Assembly: GCF_003224335.1 (NCBI RefSeq)
Contig: NZ_QKLF01000005.1
Coordinates: forward strand, 62,001-126,000
Length of the DNA stretch: 64,000 nucleotides
Source: Curtobacterium sp. MCJR17_055
GTDB taxonomy: Bacteria; Actinomycetota; Actinomycetes; Actinomycetales; Microbacteriaceae
Direction of reading: 5' to 3'
The notes beneath the pieces were generated by a model. That model was not told the DNA's origin and ran no database searches. It was given only the letters and a program-made list of their open reading frames with translations. Every line of letters begins with the position of its first letter. The stretch's first letter is position 1. This document shows positions 36,039 to 43,896 of the stretch, piece after piece. Position numbers and translations under genes: made by a program.

Positions 36039-36158
36039 GGCAGCGAGCGGCGCTCCGGGCCTGAGGCAGCGAGCGGCGCTCTGGTCCCGAGGCAGCGAGG
36101 GGTCCGAGGCAGCGAGGGGTCCGAGGCAGCGAGCGGCGCTCCGGACCCGAGGCAGCGA
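36036..36158. repeat. Stop-codon-spanning tandem repeat array
   Basis: GAGGCAGCGA occurs six times, at 36037, 36063, 36089, 36106, 36123 and 36149, spaced 26, 26, 17, 17 and 26 bp. The first copy includes the TGA stop of the GIY-YIG gene, and the longer units repeat part of the gene's last codons (GGCGCTCCGGG). The array fills most of the 161-bp gap to the next, convergent gene. Confidence 0.8.
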
Positions 36159-36199
36159 CCGGCGTCCCGCGCCTGGCACGCGGTCGGCGGCGACCGCGG

Positions 36200-37225
36200 T
36201 CAGCGGGCGTAGGCGTCGACGAAGAGCGGGCCGCGGATCTCCCGCAGGACGTCGACGAGCCGGTCGACCGTCCGGCCGGACACGCCGGACACCTGGAGGT
36301 CCCACGGACCGAGTGCCGGCAGCCGCCCGGTGCGGATGCGCACGACCTCCCACCCGACGGCACGGGTGGCGCGGTCCTTCCGGCGGTCGGAGTCCTCGCG
36401 GGAGCCCACGTGCTCGAGCCCGTGCCGCCCGGTCGAGTCGTACTCGATCGCGACGCGGAGCTCGGGCAGCACGATGTCCGGCCAGACCTCGACGTGCTCG
36501 TGGAACGGCCGGTCCAGGCGGATCGCGGTGTGGTCGAACGTCAGGTCGAGCCGGTCGCGCAGCGCTGCGCGGAGCTCCGCCTCGACCGCCGAGGCCGGCG
36601 CCGGGGCACACCGACTGACGAAGGACTCCCCCGACGGCAGGCGCGGGGTCTTCGGGCAGATGGTCCGGGGTGCGGCCGAGCGGGCACCGCCGGTCCGTCC
36701 GGTGCGGCGGCTCCCCCGGCGCGTCGACGCCACCGCGCCGCTCGGCACCGCGGACGAGGAGGCCCCGGTGGCGACGGCGCGGGCACCACCGCGCGCGGGC
36801 GCGGCCGGCAGCGTCTGCCGACCGGTCGTCCGCACGGCGCGCTGCGGGACGGGGACCCCGCTCGGCCAGTCCTCCGGCAGGACCGGCCAGCGCTGCGGCT
36901 GGGCGAGCACCGCACACTCCGGGCACCACACGGACCTTCGGCGCTCACGCCCCGGCCGGGACCGCTGCTCGGACGGTGTCGCGACGAACACGTGGCCGAC
37001 GTCGCACTCCCACGTCAGCAGGACGTCGGCGGCCGGCGGCACCTGCGTGAGGACGACACCGGCGTTCCACTCCGGGTGGTACTGCCGCACGAGGACCGGC
37101 CACGACGCCCACTCGGCTCGGAACTCCCCCACGGCGTAGGGCACCGGGACGCCGCGCGACCACTGTCGGCGGCGCCACCACGCATCGACTGGTTCGGCCA
37201 CGAGCGGCACGGTAGGACGAGCCAC
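36200..37225 (-). CDS. Zinc-ribbon plus DUF559-like nuclease-fold protein
   Basis: A 341-residue protein in three parts. Residues 1-120 hold a zinc-ribbon repeat of the treble-clef DUF4379 type (LLTWECDVGHVF then VWCPECAVL). Residues 120-210 are a disordered Arg/Ala/Gly linker. The C-terminus is a restriction-endonuclease-like core (PDIVLPELRVAIEYDSTGRHG then ATRAVGWEVVRIRTGRLP), with the D...E.D pattern of DUF559/Vsr-like nucleases. The cellular role is unknown; DNA processing is the best guess. The GTG at 37225 is tentative. Neighbours are another nuclease-type gene and a toxin-antitoxin pair. Confidence 0.7.
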   Translation of the reverse strand: MARPTVPLVAEPVDAWWRRRQWSRGVPVPYAVGEFRAEWASWPVLVRQYHPEWNAGVVLTQVPPAADVLLTWECDVGHVFVATPSEQRSRPGRERRRSVWCPECAVLAQPQRWPVLPEDWPSGVPVPQRAVRTTGRQTLPAAPARGGARAVATGASSSAVPSGAVASTRRGSRRTGRTGGARSAAPRTICPKTPRLPSGESFVSRCAPAPASAVEAELRAALRDRLDLTFDHTAIRLDRPFHEHVEVWPDIVLPELRVAIEYDSTGRHGLEHVGSREDSDRRKDRATRAVGWEVVRIRTGRLPALGPWDLQVSGVSGRTVDRLVDVLREIRGPLFVDAYAR

Positions 37226-37274
37226 CGACACCGACCGGATCGGCCCTCGCCGACACCGACCGGGACCGCTTCGC

Positions 37275-37952
37275 TCAGGTCGGCGGGGTGACGAACGTGA
37301 ACCGCTCGGGACCGGCGTCGGACCCGTCGTCGAGCACGCGGATGCCGGACTCGCGGCAGGCGGTGATGCCGTCGCGGTGCACGCGCTCCGGCCGAGGCCG
37401 CTTCGGGACGCCGGCGCTGCCGAAGACGGCCCACGCGTTCGCCGCCGCGGCGCTCGTGAAGCGGGTGCTGTACCGGACACCGGCGAACCCCGCCGCGTCG
37501 AAGGCCCGGGCCCACGCCTGCGGCACCCGGTAGTCGCCCATCGTCTGCAGCTCCGCCCCCACGCCGGACCGGACCGCGAGCGGGTCGGTGACGTCGGCGA
37601 AACGGCGGCCACGGGAGGCGCGCGCGGCCACGACGACCATCTCCCGAGCCCGTGCCGCGAACACGGTGTTCGTGGTCAGGGTGTGGTGTGCGAGACGCTC
37701 CCGCACGGCGACCTCCACCGAGTCCGCCCAGTAGCAGGTGCCCCGCGGAGCGGCGAGGTCGAAGCGGCCGCCGTCGATCCCGTCCGCGTCCGCCGGGGTC
37801 GAGGCGAACCACCAGGCACCGCGGTCGTGCCGCTTCGCCCGGTAGAAGGTGGTGCCGCGCGACTCCGCCGCGGGGAAGGCCGACAGGTCGACGCCCGCGT
37901 CCGGGGGCTGCTGGGCGACGTCGCTGCGCCGGGGCTCGTGTGCCGGAGTCAT
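37275..37952 (-). CDS. RES-domain toxin (NAD+ phosphorylase family)
   Basis: A 225-residue RES-domain protein. Family toxins deplete NAD+ by phosphorolysis. The R, E and S signature is visible as TTFYRAKRHDRGAWWFAS (Arg), TCYWADSVEVAVRERL (Glu) and FAGVRYSTRFTS (Ser region). The gene lies 10 bp downstream of a DNA-binding gene in the order antitoxin-toxin, as in other RES/Xre modules. Activity is inferred from the intact motif positions. The RES core fills most of the protein, leaving a short N-terminal arm. Confidence 0.85.
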   Translation of the reverse strand: MTPAHEPRRSDVAQQPPDAGVDLSAFPAAESRGTTFYRAKRHDRGAWWFASTPADADGIDGGRFDLAAPRGTCYWADSVEVAVRERLAHHTLTTNTVFAARAREMVVVAARASRGRRFADVTDPLAVRSGVGAELQTMGDYRVPQAWARAFDAAGFAGVRYSTRFTSAAAANAWAVFGSAGVPKRPRPERVHRDGITACRESGIRVLDDGSDAGPERFTFVTPPT

Positions 37953-37962
37953 CGCGCGCGGC

Positions 37963-38565
37963 TCAGGCGTCCGCGTGCCAGGCGTTCGCCGCGCGACGGG
38001 CGGCAGTGAGCACGGGCTGCACGCGACCGTCCCGGAGCGCCTGGGCGGCGGTCGTCCCGCCGAACTCGTCGGCGACGGTGTTCAACCAGAGCGCGCTGCC
38101 CCACGGGTCGATGCCGTCGCGGTCGAGCAGGTCGAGGACCTCCCGCAGGTGCGGGAGCGGGGCGCCGGAGGCACCGAACTGGAACGACGGGAAGATGCGG
38201 GTGCCGTCCCCGATCTTCAGGCCGAGCAGGTCGCGCTTCTGGCTCGCCTTGTGGATCGCCTGCCGGCTCACACCACGCCAGGTCGCGAGCGAGGTCGTGT
38301 CGTAGAACGGCCCGATGAGGGCGTCCGCCTCGTGCTTCACTGCGGGCAGGGCGGCGAGCATGCGTTCGGCCAGCGCGTCGACGTCCGCAGAGTCGGAGAG
38401 CGCGCCGTCCGCCCGGCCCTGCCGGACGAGGTCGGTGACCGCCTCGACCAGTGCGGTCTCGGTGGCGGAGAGCCCCCGGCCCGCGCGGCGGTCCGCGTCG
38501 GCCGTGGCGCCGGAGCGCTGAGCGCTCGCACCGCGGGTGGCCGAGCGGTGCAGTGTCGATTCCAA
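37963..38565 (-). CDS. Xre/MbcA/ParS-type antitoxin
   Basis: A 200-residue protein upstream of the RES toxin. A central helix-turn-helix, TWRGVSRQAIHKASQKRDLLG, should bind the promoter repeats. The C-terminal 65 residues (LREVLDLLDRDGIDPWGSAL, then GGTTAAQALRDGRVQPVLTA) match the toxin-binding domain of this antitoxin group. An N-terminal extension of about 60 residues is Arg/Ala-rich. The start is TTG at 38565, with AGGAG 7 nt upstream. It is probably autoregulated. Confidence 0.82.
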   Translation of the reverse strand: MESTLHRSATRGASAQRSGATADADRRAGRGLSATETALVEAVTDLVRQGRADGALSDSADVDALAERMLAALPAVKHEADALIGPFYDTTSLATWRGVSRQAIHKASQKRDLLGLKIGDGTRIFPSFQFGASGAPLPHLREVLDLLDRDGIDPWGSALWLNTVADEFGGTTAAQALRDGRVQPVLTAARRAANAWHADA

Positions 38566-38578
38566 GCCGGACTCCTGT

Positions 38579-38629
38579 CGTCAACCGTGTCAACCACACG
38601 CTACGCGCGGGGCGACAACCGTGTCAACC
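38579..38629 (-). promoter_or_regulatory. Promoter and repeat operators of the RES/Xre operon
   Basis: Two 17-bp direct repeats, CGTCAACCGTGTCAACC at 38579-38595 and CGACAACCGTGTCAACC at 38613-38629 (one mismatch), are 34 bp apart. Read on the gene strand, the distal repeat contains TTGACA, and TAGCGT lies 18 bp further, a good -35/-10 pair. The second repeat falls at the transcription start, so repressor binding would block the polymerase. Confidence 0.7.
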
Positions 38630-38658
38630 CGTCCTGCCGGTTCCGCTCCCCCGACCGC

Positions 38659-38704
38659 CGGACGGGAGGTGCGGTGCGCTTCCGGCACCGCGCCTCCCGT
38701 CCGG
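38659..38704. repeat. Intergenic palindrome, copy A
   Basis: A 46-bp imperfect palindrome: CGGACGGGAGG on the left, its complement CCTCCCGTCCG on the right, with GCGGTGC/GCACCGC inside. It lies 21 bp past the stop of the His-rich gene and could act as its terminator. Nearly identical elements lie at 43724 and 52613. Confidence 0.8.
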
Positions 38705-38724
38705 CGACCCCGCGTCAGCGGGTG

Positions 38725-38919
38725 TCAGTGCTCGTCGTAGTGGTCCTCGTGACGGGCGTGACGGTGCCCGTCGTGGACGAAGTCGACGTGGTCGTCGTGC
38801 TCGACGGTCTCGTGCTCGCCGCCGTCGCGCTCGTGATCGTGCTCCTCGACGCCGTGTTCGGCGACGCGGTGCTCGCCCTCCGCGGGTCCGTCGACGGTGG
38901 GGTCGGTCGTGTCGGTCAT
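38725..38919 (-). CDS. Histidine-rich mini-protein (putative zinc-binding)
   Basis: A 64-residue acidic protein with 14 histidines, mostly in the second half (HDDHVDFVHDGHRHARHEDH). There is no signal peptide, helix pattern or known domain. His/Asp/Glu-rich short proteins of this kind bind Zn or other divalent metals. A Zur-like palindrome sits just upstream of its AAAGGAC ribosome site, which supports a zinc link. The ATG at 38919 fits. Confidence 0.6.
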   Translation of the reverse strand: MTDTTDPTVDGPAEGEHRVAEHGVEEHDHERDGGEHETVEHDDHVDFVHDGHRHARHEDHYDEH

Positions 38920-38934
38920 GGTGCCGTCCTTTCG

Positions 38935-38949
38935 TGAGATCGGTTCTCA
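38935..38949 (-). promoter_or_regulatory. Zur-like palindrome
   Basis: TGAGATCGGTTCTCA is a 15-bp palindrome with TGAGA/TCTCA arms. It resembles the actinobacterial Zur core (TGAAAATGATTTTCA) only in outline. It lies 16-30 bp upstream of the His-rich gene start. Confidence 0.4.
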
Positions 38950-39045
38950 TGGCAACCGTACGGGCTCGTCCCCCCGATGTCCGCCGGCGGACCGGCAGAC
39001 CCGTCGGACCTTCCCCGGGACGCCGTGCCGTGCCAGGGTCGGACC

Positions 39046-40014
39046 GTGTACACCGACATCACCGGACCGGACCTCACCTCGTACCGCGGCAGCGTCGCCG
39101 AACCGGACGACTTCGACGACTTCTGGCGACGCACCCTCGCGGCAGCGCGGGAGCACCCCGTCGCCGTACGGACCGAGCGGGTCGACACCGGCCTCACGAC
39201 GGTCGACACCTACGACGTCTCGTTCGCCGGCTGGGACGGGCAGCGCGTCGCCGCGTGGCTGACGGTCCCCGCGGGCAGCAGCGCCGACGCTCCGCTCCCC
39301 GCCGTCGTGGAGTACCTCGGCTACGGCGGTGGACGCGGCCTGCCCACCGAACGCCTGCTCTGGGCGTCGTCGGGCGTCGCGCACCTGCTCATGGACACCC
39401 GCGGCCAGGGCTCCGGTTGGGCGACCGGCGACACCCCGGACCCGGACGGCAGCGGACCGGCGATCCCCGGCGTGATGACCCGCGGCATCGAGTCGCCCGA
39501 CACGTACTACTACCGGCGCCTGACCACCGACGCGGTCCGCGCCGTCGACGCCGTCCGCGACATCGACCTCGTCGACGGCCGACGGGTCGCGGTGCTCGGC
39601 GGCAGCCAGGGCGGCGGGATGGCGATCGCCGTCGCCGGTCTGGTGGAGGGACTGGCCGGGGTGTTCCCCCGCGTGCCGTTCCTCTGCGACCACCGGCACG
39701 CCACGCAGATCACCGACGCCTACCCGTACCACGAGGTCGTCGACTACCTGGCGACGCACCGCACCGCCACGGAGCAGGTGTTCGGCACGCTCGCGTACTT
39801 CGACGGCGTCCTGCACGCGGCCCGTGCGACCGCACCGGCGTGGTTCTCGGTCGCGCTGATGGACCCGATCTGCCCGCCCTCGACCGTCTACGCGGCCTAC
39901 AACGCCTGGGGTGGCCCGAAGGAGATCACCGTCTGGGAGTACAACGGCCACGAGGGCGGCGGGGCGCACGAGGACGCCGACACGCTGCCGCGGCTCCGGG
40001 AGCTGTTCGGCTGA
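39046..40014 (+). CDS. Acetylxylan esterase / cephalosporin-C deacetylase (CE7)
   Basis: A 322-residue alpha/beta hydrolase that removes acetyl groups from xylo-oligosaccharides and other small esters. The nucleophile is in VAVLGGSQGGGMA, the acid in VALMDPICPPST and the histidine in VWEYNGHEGG. GYGGGRG and DTRGQGSGW mark the CE7 oxyanion region. No signal peptide, so cytoplasmic. The GTG at 39046 matches the usual family length; the ORF could start 23 codons earlier. It stands alone. Confidence 0.92.
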   Translation: MYTDITGPDLTSYRGSVAEPDDFDDFWRRTLAAAREHPVAVRTERVDTGLTTVDTYDVSFAGWDGQRVAAWLTVPAGSSADAPLPAVVEYLGYGGGRGLPTERLLWASSGVAHLLMDTRGQGSGWATGDTPDPDGSGPAIPGVMTRGIESPDTYYYRRLTTDAVRAVDAVRDIDLVDGRRVAVLGGSQGGGMAIAVAGLVEGLAGVFPRVPFLCDHRHATQITDAYPYHEVVDYLATHRTATEQVFGTLAYFDGVLHAARATAPAWFSVALMDPICPPSTVYAAYNAWGGPKEITVWEYNGHEGGGAHEDADTLPRLRELFG

Positions 40015-40081
40015 CACCGGAGCGACCACGGCGACCGGCCAGCGGGCGAGCACCGGCTCGGTCACCGGGGAGGGCCACGAT

Positions 40082-40141
40082 GTGACGCTGCGTTGCGCCG
40101 TGTAGCGCCGTGTTGCGGAGTGTGCCGCCGTGTTTCGTCCT
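40082..40141 (+). promoter_or_regulatory. Three 20-bp direct repeats upstream of the GNAT-permease gene
   Basis: Units start at 40082 (GTGACGCTGCGTTGCG), 40102 (GTAGCGCCGTGTTGCG) and 40122 (GTGCCGCCGTGTTTCG), exactly 20 bp apart. A close match, GTGACGGGGTGTTGCG, occurs at 47733-47748 upstream of the convergent monooxygenase arm. The array lies 84-143 bp before the start at 40225. Confidence 0.6.
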
Positions 40142-40224
40142 CCGTTGTGAGCGGGGCGCAGCCCTCGTACCGTCGGGCCACCGACCGGCACCCGCCGGCC
40201 GGGTCACCGACGTGAGGGACACCG

Positions 40225-41760
40225 ATGACCGACACGGCCCCGGCGCACACCGCCTCCTCCCGCACGCTCGTGTTCCGCACGGTGCACCCCGACGACCCTG
40301 CCGTCGCCCCGCTGCTCGCCGACCTGGAACACGAGTACGACACCCGGTACGGCGACTCCTCCGACGAGCCGGCTTCGGTCGAGCTCCGGCGTTGGCCGGC
40401 GGAGGACTTCGTCGCCCCCCGCGGTGCCTTCGTCCTGCTGTTCGAGGACGACCAGCTCGTCGCCGGCGGCGCGTTCAAGCCGTACGACGCGGAGACCGTC
40501 GAGCTCAAGCGCATCTGGACCGCGCCGGCCGCACGCGGGCGGGGGCTCGCCGGGCTCGTCGTCGCCGAACTCGAGGCAGAAGCCCGCCGCCGTGGGTTCC
40601 GCCGCGTCCACCTGACCACCGGGCCGCGGCAGCCCGAGGCGGTCCGGCTCTACCTCCGCTCCGGGTACACCCCCCGGTTCGACCGCGGACGGCCGCCGGA
40701 GGAGATCGGGATCCACCCCTTCGAGAAGGTGCTCGACGAGGCGGAGGCGGAGCGGGCCTCCCGTCCGGAGACCGACCCGGACGTCGTCCTGGCGGGGCGC
40801 GCCGCGCTCGACCGGCCTGTCGTGCCGCTCCGGCACCCGCTGCGGTGGCTCGCCGCCGCGGTCGTCCTCGTGCTCGTGCTGAACCTGGTGCAGACGCTGT
40901 TCACCAACCCGTCCTGGGGGTGGCCCCGTGTCGGGACGTGGCTGTTCAGCCCGGCGATCCTCACCGGACTGCAGCTGACCCTCGTCGCGACCGCGTTGAG
41001 CGCGGTGATCAGCTTCGCCGGTGGAGTCCTCGTCGCGGTCGCCCGGATGTCGCCGAACCCGGTGTTGTCCGGGCTCGCCTGGGGCTACGTCTGGCTGTTC
41101 CGGTCGGTGCCGCTCATCCTCGTGCTCGTCTTCCTCTACAACCTCGGCTCGCTGTACCCGTCGATCGGCGTCGGGATCCCCTTCGGGCCGCAGTTCACCG
41201 TGCCGACGACCGACCTGCTCGGCGACCTGGCGATCGGGGTGCTCGCGCTGAGCCTCAGCGAGATCGCCTACGCGTCGGAGATCGTCCGCGCCGGGGTCCT
41301 CGCCGTCGACACCGGGCAGCGTGAGGCGGCGCAGGCGCTCGGACTCCCCCGTCACCGACAGTTCCTGCGGATCGTGCTGCCCCAGGCCCTCCGCTCGATC
41401 GTGCCGGCGTTCGTCAACCAGCTGATCGGGCTGCTCAAGGCGTCCTCGCTGCTGTTCTACGTCTCGCTGCTCGACCTGTTCGGGGTGGTGCAGAACCTGT
41501 CGAGCACCTACCCGACGGACGTCATCCCGCTGCTCGTCGTCGCGACGCTCTGGTACCTCGCACTCACCAGCGCCGTGTCGGTCGTGCAGTACCACGTCGA
41601 GCGGTGGACGGCCCGCGGCTCGGTGCGCGAGCTGCCGCCGACCCCCTGGCAGCGGATCCGTGCCGCGCTGCGGGCTGCCCGCCGCACCGCCGCCACCCGT
41701 TCCACGACCACGGCGTCCGACCCGTCCGTCGCGACGACCGCCGTCAGGAGCACCCGATGA
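40225..41760 (+). CDS. GNAT N-acetyltransferase fused to amino-acid-type ABC permease
   Basis: A 511-residue fusion. Residues 1-170 form a GNAT domain with acetyl-CoA motif A (LKRIWTAPAARGRGLAGLVV) and the C-terminal LYLRSGYTPR. A Glu/Ala/Arg linker leads to a polar-amino-acid permease from about residue 195. Its EAA loop is EAAQALGLPRHRQFLRIVLP, and it has about five helices. The GNAT half would acetylate the imported compound in the cytoplasm. The stop overlaps the ATPase start (ATGA), and a lipoprotein gene follows. In Bacillus the yxe and ytm operons encode separate GNAT and permease proteins for S-substituted cysteines. Confidence 0.88.
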   Translation: MTDTAPAHTASSRTLVFRTVHPDDPAVAPLLADLEHEYDTRYGDSSDEPASVELRRWPAEDFVAPRGAFVLLFEDDQLVAGGAFKPYDAETVELKRIWTAPAARGRGLAGLVVAELEAEARRRGFRRVHLTTGPRQPEAVRLYLRSGYTPRFDRGRPPEEIGIHPFEKVLDEAEAERASRPETDPDVVLAGRAALDRPVVPLRHPLRWLAAAVVLVLVLNLVQTLFTNPSWGWPRVGTWLFSPAILTGLQLTLVATALSAVISFAGGVLVAVARMSPNPVLSGLAWGYVWLFRSVPLILVLVFLYNLGSLYPSIGVGIPFGPQFTVPTTDLLGDLAIGVLALSLSEIAYASEIVRAGVLAVDTGQREAAQALGLPRHRQFLRIVLPQALRSIVPAFVNQLIGLLKASSLLFYVSLLDLFGVVQNLSSTYPTDVIPLLVVATLWYLALTSAVSVVQYHVERWTARGSVRELPPTPWQRIRAALRAARRTAATRSTTTASDPSVATTAVRSTR

Positions 41761-42530
41761 CCGCCGCCGTCTCCGTCCGGAGTGCCGTGAAGGCGTTCGG
41801 CGACCACGTCGTCGTCGACGGCGTCGACCTCGACCTGCCCGCCGGGAGCGTGACGGCGGTGCTCGGACCCTCCGGGTCGGGCAAGTCGACACTCCTCCGC
41901 GCGATCAACCACCTGGAGCCGCTCGACCGCGGTGTCGTCACCATCGGTGGCGAGCCGGTCGGGGTCCGCGTCCGTCGCGGCCGCGACGGCCGTGAACGCC
42001 TCGAGGAGCTGCCCGAACGGATCATCCTGCGGCAGCGCTCCCGGATCGGGTTCGTGTTCCAGCACTTCAACCTGTTCCCGCACCTCACCGCGCTCGAGAA
42101 CGTCGTCGAGGGGCCGGTCGCCGCCGGGGTCCCCGCCGACGCTGCCCGGGCACGCGGCAGACAGCTCCTCGACCGGGTCGGGCTCGGTGACCGCGCGGAC
42201 AGCCGACCACGGCAGCTGTCCGGCGGCCAGCAGCAGCGCGTCGCCATCGCCCGGGCGCTCGCGCTCGAGCCCTCGGTGGTGCTGCTCGACGAGCCGACGT
42301 CGGCGCTCGATCCGGAGCTCGTCGGCGAGGTGTTGTCCGTCATCGCGGACCTCGCCCGGTCCGGCACCACGCTCGTCGTCGTCACGCACGAGGTCGCCTT
42401 CGCCCGCGAGGTCGCCGACCACGTCGTGTTCCTCGACCGCGGCCGCGTCGTCGAACAGGGACCGCCGTCGCAGGTCATCGATGCGCCGGCGCACCCGCGC
42501 ACCCGCGACTTCCTCGCCCGCGTGCGCTGA
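41757..42530 (+). CDS. Amino-acid ABC transporter ATPase
   Basis: A 257-residue ATPase. Walker A is GPSGSGKST, the Q-loop is FVFQHFNLFPHL, the signature is LSGGQQQRVAIARAL, Walker B is VVLLDEPTSALDPE, and the H-loop is VVVTHEVAFA. This fits the GlnQ/TcyC-like class for polar amino acids. The start overlaps the permease stop by 4 bp. The pair should form the inner-membrane importer with the lipoprotein at 42584. Confidence 0.94.
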   Translation: MTAAVSVRSAVKAFGDHVVVDGVDLDLPAGSVTAVLGPSGSGKSTLLRAINHLEPLDRGVVTIGGEPVGVRVRRGRDGRERLEELPERIILRQRSRIGFVFQHFNLFPHLTALENVVEGPVAAGVPADAARARGRQLLDRVGLGDRADSRPRQLSGGQQQRVAIARALALEPSVVLLDEPTSALDPELVGEVLSVIADLARSGTTLVVVTHEVAFAREVADHVVFLDRGRVVEQGPPSQVIDAPAHPRTRDFLARVR

Positions 42531-42583
42531 CCGCGCGGCTCTCCCACACCCCGTCCCCACCCGATCCCCTCGTCTGGAGCACC

Positions 42584-43603
42584 ATGTCCTCGAACCCCGT
42601 CTCCCTCCGCCGGCGGCACCGTGCCGGCGTCCTCGTCCTCGCGGCCGGCGTCGTCGTCGCACTCGCCGGCTGCTCAGCGAACGCCGCGGCCGAATCCGCC
42701 GGCGCGGACGACGGCTCGGTCACGATCGGCGCCGCCGCGAACGGTGCCGCGACCGAGACCACGCTCGACGTCGCGGCCGACCCCGCCCTGCACGATGCCC
42801 TCCCCGCCGACGTGCAGGCCTCGGGGAAGCTCGTCATCGGCGTCGGGGCCCTGCCCGCCGGGTTCCCGCCGCTCGCCTTCACCGGGGACGACCAGAAGAC
42901 GCTCACCGGCTCGGAGCCGGACCTCGGCCGCCTCGTCGCCGCGAAGCTCGGTCTCCGGGCGGAGGTGTCGAACGCGACCTGGGACAACCTCTTCGTCGGC
43001 ATCGACGGCGGCAAGTTCGACGCCGGGTTCTCGAACATCACCGTGACCGAGCAGCGCAAGGAGAAGTACGACTTCGCGTCCTACCGGCAGGACGAACTCG
43101 CCCTGCAGGTACCGGCCGACAGCGACCTGTCCTTCGACGGCGACCCGTCCGTCCTCGCCGGGGAGACGATCGCCGTGAGCTCGGGCACGAACCAGGAGAA
43201 GATCCTGCTCGAGTGGCAGGAGCAGCTCGCGGCCGACGGGAAGACCGTCACGGTCAAGTACTACCCGGACGGCAACGCGGTGAAGCTGGCCCTCGACTCG
43301 GGGAAGATCGACGGGTACTTCGGCCCGAACCCGACGATCGCCTACCAGAACAGGCAGAGCGCGGGTGGGGCGCACCCCACGAAGACGGCGGGCACGTACT
43401 CCGGAGCCGGGGCGGACCTGCAGGGGCTCATCGCGGCGACGACGAAGAAGGGCAGCGGTCTCGCGGATCCGATCGCGGACGCCCTCGACGAGCTCATCGA
43501 GGACGGCACCTACGCGGAGTGGCTGCGGGCGTACGGCCTGTCGAACGAGGCCGTCGAGCACTCGGAGGTCAACCCCGAGGGACTGCCGCTCGACAACAGT
43601 TGA
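42584..43603 (+). CDS. Family 3 solute-binding lipoprotein
   Basis: A 339-residue lipoprotein. Lipobox VALAGCS places the acylated cysteine at residue 30. The binding domain has GKLVIGVGALPAGFPPLAF and ATWDNLFVGIDGGKFDAGFS, typical of family 3 amino-acid binders. A 50-residue Ala/Gly spacer precedes it. It would present substrate to the upstream permease. A strong terminator follows. Confidence 0.92.
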   Translation: MSSNPVSLRRRHRAGVLVLAAGVVVALAGCSANAAAESAGADDGSVTIGAAANGAATETTLDVAADPALHDALPADVQASGKLVIGVGALPAGFPPLAFTGDDQKTLTGSEPDLGRLVAAKLGLRAEVSNATWDNLFVGIDGGKFDAGFSNITVTEQRKEKYDFASYRQDELALQVPADSDLSFDGDPSVLAGETIAVSSGTNQEKILLEWQEQLAADGKTVTVKYYPDGNAVKLALDSGKIDGYFGPNPTIAYQNRQSAGGAHPTKTAGTYSGAGADLQGLIAATTKKGSGLADPIADALDELIEDGTYAEWLRAYGLSNEAVEHSEVNPEGLPLDNS

Positions 43604-43621
43604 CGCACGGCTCCCGCGCTG

Positions 43622-43664
43622 GCACGACGCGCCGCTCACCTCCCCGGTGGGCGGCGCGTCGTGC
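43622..43664 (+). terminator. Terminator after the binding-protein gene
   Basis: A 14-bp perfect stem (GCACGACGCGCCGC at 43622-43635, complement at 43651-43664) with an inner CACC/GGTG helix, 18 bp after the stop codon. Confidence 0.8.
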
Positions 43665-43723
43665 GTTGCCGCCGTCGTCCGCGCAGCGGCGACGGGCCGA
43701 CGGTCCGCCGGGACGCACGGTGG

Positions 43724-43768
43724 CGGACGGGAGGCGCGGTGTGCGCCGGCACCGAGCCTCCCGTCCGG
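43724..43768. repeat. Intergenic palindrome, copy B
   Basis: A 45-bp element sharing the CGGACGGGAGG / CCTCCCGTCCG arms and the central GGCACC with copies A and C. It lies in the convergent gap between the binding-protein gene and the monooxygenase arm. Confidence 0.8.
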
Positions 43769-43832
43769 CGGCAGGACCGCACCCCGCGCGAGCGGGCGCG
43801 ACCCGGGTCGCGCGGCGCGCCGGGCTCCAGGC

Positions 43833-43896
43833 GACGCCAGGCCTCAGCGACGCCTGGCCTCAGCGACGCCTGGCCTCAGCGACGCCGGGCCTCAGG
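43833..43896. repeat. Four 16-bp tandem repeats spanning a stop codon
   Basis: GACGCC(A/T/G)GGCCTCAG occurs at 43833, 43849, 43865 and 43881, a strict 16-bp period. On the minus strand each unit contains TGA, and the unit nearest the gene supplies the stop of the monooxygenase at 43892. Since 16 is not a multiple of 3, the TGAs fall in all three frames. Confidence 0.8.

Noticed and set aside
36036-36158. CRISPR-like array
   Set aside because: Units are short, the spacing is 17 or 26 bp with near-identical sequence between units, and no cas genes are near; it is a simple tandem repeat.
36200-37225. Restriction enzyme or Vsr mismatch nuclease
   Set aside because: The nuclease-like core is only partly matched, no methyltransferase is nearby, and Vsr-specific residues are not seen.
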